In this document: one piece after another, positions 44,768 through 48,830 of the stretch
Layout of the letters: every line of letters starts with the position of its first letter
Position numbering within the stretch: the first letter of the stretch is position 1
DNA from: Candidatus Competibacter sp.
Lineage (GTDB): Bacteria > Pseudomonadota > Gammaproteobacteria > Competibacterales > Competibacteraceae
Length of the DNA stretch: 48,830 bases
Assembly: GCA_029624815.1 (NCBI GenBank)
Contig: JARSSH010000063.1
Location: 1 to 48,830, forward strand
Direction of reading: 5' to 3'
Position numbers and translations under genes: made by a program
The notes under the pieces: generated by a model
Database searches by the model: none
Told to the model about the DNA's origin: nothing
Seen by the model: the letters and a program-made list of their open reading frames with translations, nothing else

Positions 44768-45484
44768 TCAATAGCGCCACTGTTCATGCCGCAAGGGCAG
44801 TTGGTTCAGCAAATCCCGGCGATGTCGCCAGTCGGGCAGGAAACAATCCATCAGCCCGATAAAACGGGCGTTGTGGGTCGGCTCCAACAGGTGGGCCATT
44901 TCGTGGACGACGAGGTATTCGAGGCATTCTCGCGGCTTCTTGGCGAGTTCGGCGTTGAGGCGGATGCTGCCGGCCGTCGGCGTGCAACCGCCCCATTTGG
45001 TTTTCATCCGCTGGACGAAGAACCGCCGCACGCGCACCCCCAGCAACGGTTCCCACTGGGCGATGAGCGGCGGCGCGGCCCGCTTGACCTGTTCCCGATA
45101 CCATTCGGCGACGATGGCTTCCCGCCGCGCCTCGTCGGTGCCGGGTCGAACCCGCAACACCATCCGGTTGTGTTGCAGTTCCACCGCTGGCGCGGCATCG
45201 CCTTCCACGATGGTGAGCAGATAGCGCTTTCCCCATGCAAAGTGGCTCTCGCGATCCAGATATTCGCGAGGCGTTTCCCGTTCCTGTTCCCGAAGCGTGC
45301 GCTGTTGCCGTTTGATCCATTCCAGCTTCGAAATCGCGAAGACGCGGATGGTGTCGAGGCTCATGCGCCGGGGGGCGGAAATCCGCACTTGGCCCAGCGG
45401 CGGATACACGCTGAGATGGACATTCTTGATGTCTTTCAGCACGACATCCACCGCGATGTCGCCCAGTTGAAGCCGCGTCGCCAT
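44768..45484 (-). CDS. YgjP/M48-like zinc metallopeptidase associated with type I restriction genes
   Basis: A 238-residue protein of the YgjP (DUF45) family with an HExxH zinc site (H194, E195, H198) and a third ligand His204 in LVVHEMAHLLEPTHNARF. The KTKWGGCTPTAGSIRLNAEL segment is typical. Genes of this family often sit directly behind hsdR in type I restriction loci; here its start overlaps the hsdR stop (TGATG). Its role there is unknown. It appears intact although its hsdR neighbour is broken. Confidence 0.88.
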   Translation of the reverse strand: MATRLQLGDIAVDVVLKDIKNVHLSVYPPLGQVRISAPRRMSLDTIRVFAISKLEWIKRQQRTLREQERETPREYLDRESHFAWGKRYLLTIVEGDAAPAVELQHNRMVLRVRPGTDEARREAIVAEWYREQVKRAAPPLIAQWEPLLGVRVRRFFVQRMKTKWGGCTPTAGSIRLNAELAKKPRECLEYLVVHEMAHLLEPTHNARFIGLMDCFLPDWRHRRDLLNQLPLRHEQWRY

Positions 45485-47508
45485 CAGTATTCCGTCTGCG
45501 CCTTGATGATGAGGAAGATTCGCTCCACTTCGGCGAGGTCTTGCAGGACGCCATGCAGCGCCGCTTTGATCACCTGCTTGCGGGCCTGGACGCCGCGCCA
45601 GCCGTCGGGGCGTACTTGGCGAACGGTCGCGTCGATCTGGAGCGCCAACGTGATCTCTTGTAATTGCGCCGATATCTTTTCGTGGAAAGCCGGGCCGGTC
45701 AGGTGTTCCTTGATGATCTTGCGACGGACGTTGTTCTCGATGGTTTCGGCGATGGCGTTTCGGTTGCCCTCCAGTCCGCCGAGTTGCCTGGCGATGGCCT
45801 CGGCGATGCCGGTCTTGACGATCAGTTCCAGCAGGCCCATGTCGTCGAAGGGGGAAATCTTGCGCGGCTCGTCGGCTTCGATGTAGGTGTCGATGAGGTG
45901 GCGCATGTCGGCCTCGTAGGGCTTGAGGTCGAGGGTTTCGCCGCTGGCCCGGCGGACGATTTCACGGACGTTCAGGTAGTGGTCGAGTTGCCGTTTGATG
46001 CGCGCGCTGTCGGTACTGTCGTAGCCGGCGGCTTCCAGTTCGTCGGCGATGTTGGCGTAGGCGCGCACCAGGGCGACGGTCGCCTTATAGAGCGCGGCGC
46101 GCTGCGGTTCGCGCTCCTTCAGGTCGGACGGGATTTCGGTGTTGCCGCAGAAATAGCGGATGTGCTCCAGTTCGCCCTTGGGCGGTTCCATCGACTCGCA
46201 CAGCAAGGCCAACGTTTCGAGGGCGGCGTCGAGCCGTTCCCGGCCTTTCTTGAGGTGATCTTGCAGCAGCACCTCGGGATCGGCGCCGCCCGCGCCGTGA
46301 TCCAGTTCGGAGGTGTAAACCGCGATGGCGTTCTCGACCTTCTTGAACAGATCCTTGTAGTCCACGATGTGGCCGAAGTCCTTGTCCTCGCCGTCCAGCC
46401 GGTTGGTGCGGCAGATCGCTTGAAACAGGCCGTGGTCCTGCATGGACTTGTCGATGTAGAGATAGGTGCAGGGTGGCGCGTCGAAACCGGTGAGCAGTTT
46501 GTCCACCACGACGAGGAGCTTCATGTTCGCCGGTTCCTTGACGAACAACGCCTTCGCCCGCTCTTCGTAGGTTTCGGTCCTGGACATGCCCGGCCGGGCG
46601 TTCACGTCCTTCAGCAGTTCGGTGTAGGTGTTGTAGATGAACTGCTTGTCAGTCTCGGTGTTCGCGCCGGTTTCCTCCAGCGTCACGTCCTTCGCCTGCG
46701 GGTTATGGGAGGTGACGACCGCGCATTGGTCCTTGAACGGCGTCTTCTGGAACAGCGCGAAATACTTGCACGCCTCGTAAATGCTCGACGCCACCAGGAT
46801 GGCGTTGCCTCGTTCGCTGGACAGGCGCGGCTTGACGCTGAAATCGAAGACGATGTCGCTGACCACGCGATCCATGCGCGACTTCGAGCTAAGCACATTT
46901 TGCATCGTGCCCCACTGTCTTTTCAGCTCTTCCTTCCGCCAGTCGTTGAGCGCCTTGGTCTTGGCTTCGAACCAAGCGTCGATCTTGGTTTCGGAGCCGA
47001 GCCGCTGATCGATGTCGCGCGCCTCGTAGACCAGATCGAGCACCACCTCGTCCGCCACGGCCTCGCTGAATTTGTAGGTGTGGATGTAGCCGCCAAAGAC
47101 TTCGAGGCTGGTCTGCTTGTCCTTCTTGAGCAGCGGCGTGCCGGTGAAGCCGACGAAGACCGCGTTCGGCATCATCGCCTTCATCACCTTGTGCAGCTTG
47201 CCGCTTTGGGTGCGGTGGCATTCGTCCACGAACACGAACACCTCGCCGACCGTGGCGCTGGGCTGGCTTTGCAGTTCCGCGATGAAGGCGTCGAAATCGT
47301 CCACGTCCTTGCGACCGAACTTGTGGACCAGCGAGCACAGCAGACGTGGCGCGGTCTGGCCGAGTTGGCTCATCAGCTCGCGGCCGTTGCGGGTGCGCTG
47401 GATCGGTCCGCCGGCCTCGGTGAAAACCCGCTCGATCTGCTTGTCCAGTTCGTCGCGTTCGGTGACGATGGCGACGCGGGCGTGGGGGTCGTTCTCCAGA
47501 ATCCACTT
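45484..47508 (-). pseudogene. hsdR: Type I restriction enzyme R subunit, 5'-truncated
   Basis: The remaining frame encodes the translocase and C-terminal parts of HsdR: KWILENDPHARVAIVTERDELDKQ (start of helicase domain 1), VDECHRTQSG (motif II), FTGTPLL (motif III), KLLTGFDAPPCTYLYIDKSM and AICRTNRLDG (motifs V-VI), then the C-terminal helical domain. The N-terminal nuclease domain and the Walker A motif are missing: homology begins abruptly at 47508 beside the transposase stop codon. An internal ATG at 47373 could still give a 629-residue product, but it could not bind ATP normally or cut DNA. hsdM and hsdS are not in the window. Confidence 0.88.
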
Positions 47509-48772
47509 TCATGTGGACGGAAGGATGGTGTAATTCCATTCGCCGTGAAAGTCTGCCCTCTCAATTTTGATCTTTTCAAGTTCTTCGTCGGTCACATGGA
47601 TTCCTTTCGGGTAGGCGTTGGTATCGAGTTCGGCTGCAATCTTCAGCCCCGTCCGGGTGGTCGTGCCCGCGATCAAATTCACCGCGACTTCGTGGCTGAA
47701 CAGGGGCTTTCCCCGCCAATTCATGCTGATGTGGCTGAACATCCGATGCTCGATCTTGTTCCACTTGCTGGTTCCCGGCGGGAAATGGGACACGGAGATG
47801 CGCAGCCCCGTCTGGTCGGCAAGCCGCCGCAGGGCGACCTTCCAAAGGCGCACCCGCGATCCGTTGCCGCCACCGCCGTCGGCGGTCACCAGCAACTCCG
47901 TGGCCTCCGGGTAACGCGGGCGGCCCATCTTGTCCCACCAGCGCCGCAACGTCTCCACGGCAAACTCGGCCGTGTCATGGTCGGTGCCGACACTCACCCA
48001 GCCCGCGTGGGCGGCCGGGTCGTATACGCCGTAGGGATTGGCCTTGCCCAGCGCCTTGTCCACGAAGTCATAAACCCGCACCGGCTCGGGATCGCCCTGG
48101 GGACGCCATTCCCGCCCGCCGTTCTTGAAATCCCCGACGAGTTCCTTTTTCTTGGTGTCCACGGACACGACCGGTTGCCCGCGCCGCTGGAAATCCTCGG
48201 CCCGCCCGTGGATAAACCGGAACTGGGCGTCCCGGTCCGGATGGACGGAGCCTTCCTTGGTTTTTCGGTTGCCTTGGAGGCTATACCCCAGGCCGCCCAG
48301 CAAGGACGCGACCGTCTGGTGGCTGACCCGGTGGCCCTGGGCCGCCAGCGCGTCCGCCAACTGCCGGGTGCTGCGGCACGTCCAGCGAAGGGGGCTTTCC
48401 GGATCGCCCCGCGTTGTCGGCTCGACCAATGCCTCCAGCGCCGACAACAACCCCGGCCCTTGTCGGGTCAGTTTTTTGCGGCCACCACCCGCTTTCCGGA
48501 TTCGACCCGGAAGGCTGGAGCCTACATCTTGGGCTTTTTCGGTTTCTTCACGATGCAGCGTCACTCGCGACAGGCCGGTGGCTTTGGCAACGATACTTTG
48601 CCCGCCATAGCCAATGGCTTCCGCCTCTGCGGCCGCCCATACCCGGCGACCACGTTCGTCCAGCACGCCCGACAGGCGCTCAAATTTTCCACGAACTTTG
48701 CTGATGATATCCTCTTTATCCATGAGGACATCTTGCGTTCAGTGAGCCAACTTGTACAACTTATTTTTTGAC
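47505..48772. mobile_element. ISAzo13-type insertion sequence, ends unresolved
   Basis: The element comprises the transposase gene and short flanks. The left limit is set by the break in hsdR homology near 47508. The right limit is uncertain: the 107 bases after the transposase start contain no hsdR 5' sequence, so this is not a simple insertion that leaves both hsdR halves side by side. I found no convincing terminal inverted repeats between the two edges. Confidence 0.55.
47509..48723 (-). CDS. ISAzo13-family (Rhodopirellula-type) transposase
   Basis: A 404-residue DDE transposase. An N-terminal helix-turn-helix region (GYGGQSIVAKATGLSRVTLHRE) is followed by the catalytic core, with Asp189 (VVSVDTKKKELVG), Asp282 (LLVTADGGGGNGSR) and Glu325 (WNKIEHRMFS). 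The CRSTRQLADAL and HRVSHQTVASLLGGLGYSLQGNRK segments are typical of this family. It is complete. Its stop codon lies exactly at the junction with the truncated hsdR frame. Confidence 0.92.
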   Translation of the reverse strand: MDKEDIISKVRGKFERLSGVLDERGRRVWAAAEAEAIGYGGQSIVAKATGLSRVTLHREETEKAQDVGSSLPGRIRKAGGGRKKLTRQGPGLLSALEALVEPTTRGDPESPLRWTCRSTRQLADALAAQGHRVSHQTVASLLGGLGYSLQGNRKTKEGSVHPDRDAQFRFIHGRAEDFQRRGQPVVSVDTKKKELVGDFKNGGREWRPQGDPEPVRVYDFVDKALGKANPYGVYDPAAHAGWVSVGTDHDTAEFAVETLRRWWDKMGRPRYPEATELLVTADGGGGNGSRVRLWKVALRRLADQTGLRISVSHFPPGTSKWNKIEHRMFSHISMNWRGKPLFSHEVAVNLIAGTTTRTGLKIAAELDTNAYPKGIHVTDEELEKIKIERADFHGEWNYTILPST

Positions 48773-48830
48773 AGGCCCTTAGAGCCTGTTTACGATCTGT
48801 TAAGCAGTTATTGCTTCAAAGGCTTTCCAT

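Noticed and set aside
45664-48771. Very long plus-strand open frame opposite hsdR and the transposase
   Set aside because: It is the antisense of two well-supported genes in GC-rich DNA, and its product is low-complexity His/Gln/Val-rich with no domain.

Overview
The window is about 48.8 kb of GC-rich bacterial chromosome. Ribosomal proteins L28/L33 next to mutM, a Pseudomonas-type Wsp operon, fmdB-aspS-nudB-like order, mlaA and an HtrB/LpxL-type acyltransferase all point to a gammaproteobacterium. The palindromic G/C-run intergenic repeats and IS content would suit an environmental lineage such as the Competibacteraceae, but that placement is a guess.

Layout. 1-6972: rpmB-rpmG with a strong terminator, a membrane fatty-acid desaturase, a PsiE-like membrane protein, then a tightly overlapping run of a Gld-type ABC transporter (ATPase, permease, GldG-like protein, DUF4340-like protein) ending in mutM. 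6969-12400: an unknown exported protein, a GAF/HD-GYP c-di-GMP phosphodiesterase-like protein, and mlaA-DUF2007-htrB. 12469-16422: an orphan TAXI solute-binding protein and a sugar-type ABC importer (binding lipoprotein plus two permeases, no ATPase). 16532-30853: fmdB, then a complete seven-gene Wsp surface-sensing operon (wspA-B-C-D-E-F-R) placed between fmdB and aspS; then aspS, nudB (whose N-terminus is made from a palindromic repeat), an AcvB/VirJ-like protein, apaH and folA.

30961-42449 is the most striking region. It is a self-contained peptide-export island: a TolC-type outer-membrane lipoprotein, a membrane protein with two FHA domains, an HlyD-type adaptor, a PpiC-type prolyl isomerase without a signal peptide, a 1016-residue exporter (two cyclic-nucleotide-binding-like domains, an intact C39 protease, and an ABC transporter) and a sigma-54 activator lacking a receiver domain. 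At each end, on the opposite strand, lies an almost identical 86-residue peptide gene with a double-glycine (LSGG) leader. Each has a good -24/-12 sigma-54 promoter. The simplest reading is that the activator switches on the two peptides, the C39 exporter cleaves them after GG, and the envelope-spanning channel secretes them.

42799-48830: ada, an enoyl-CoA hydratase-like gene, and the remains of a type I restriction locus. There an M48/YgjP-like metallopeptidase follows an hsdR gene that has lost its 5' part at the edge of an ISAzo13-type insertion sequence. The window ends in what may be the border of another mobile element.
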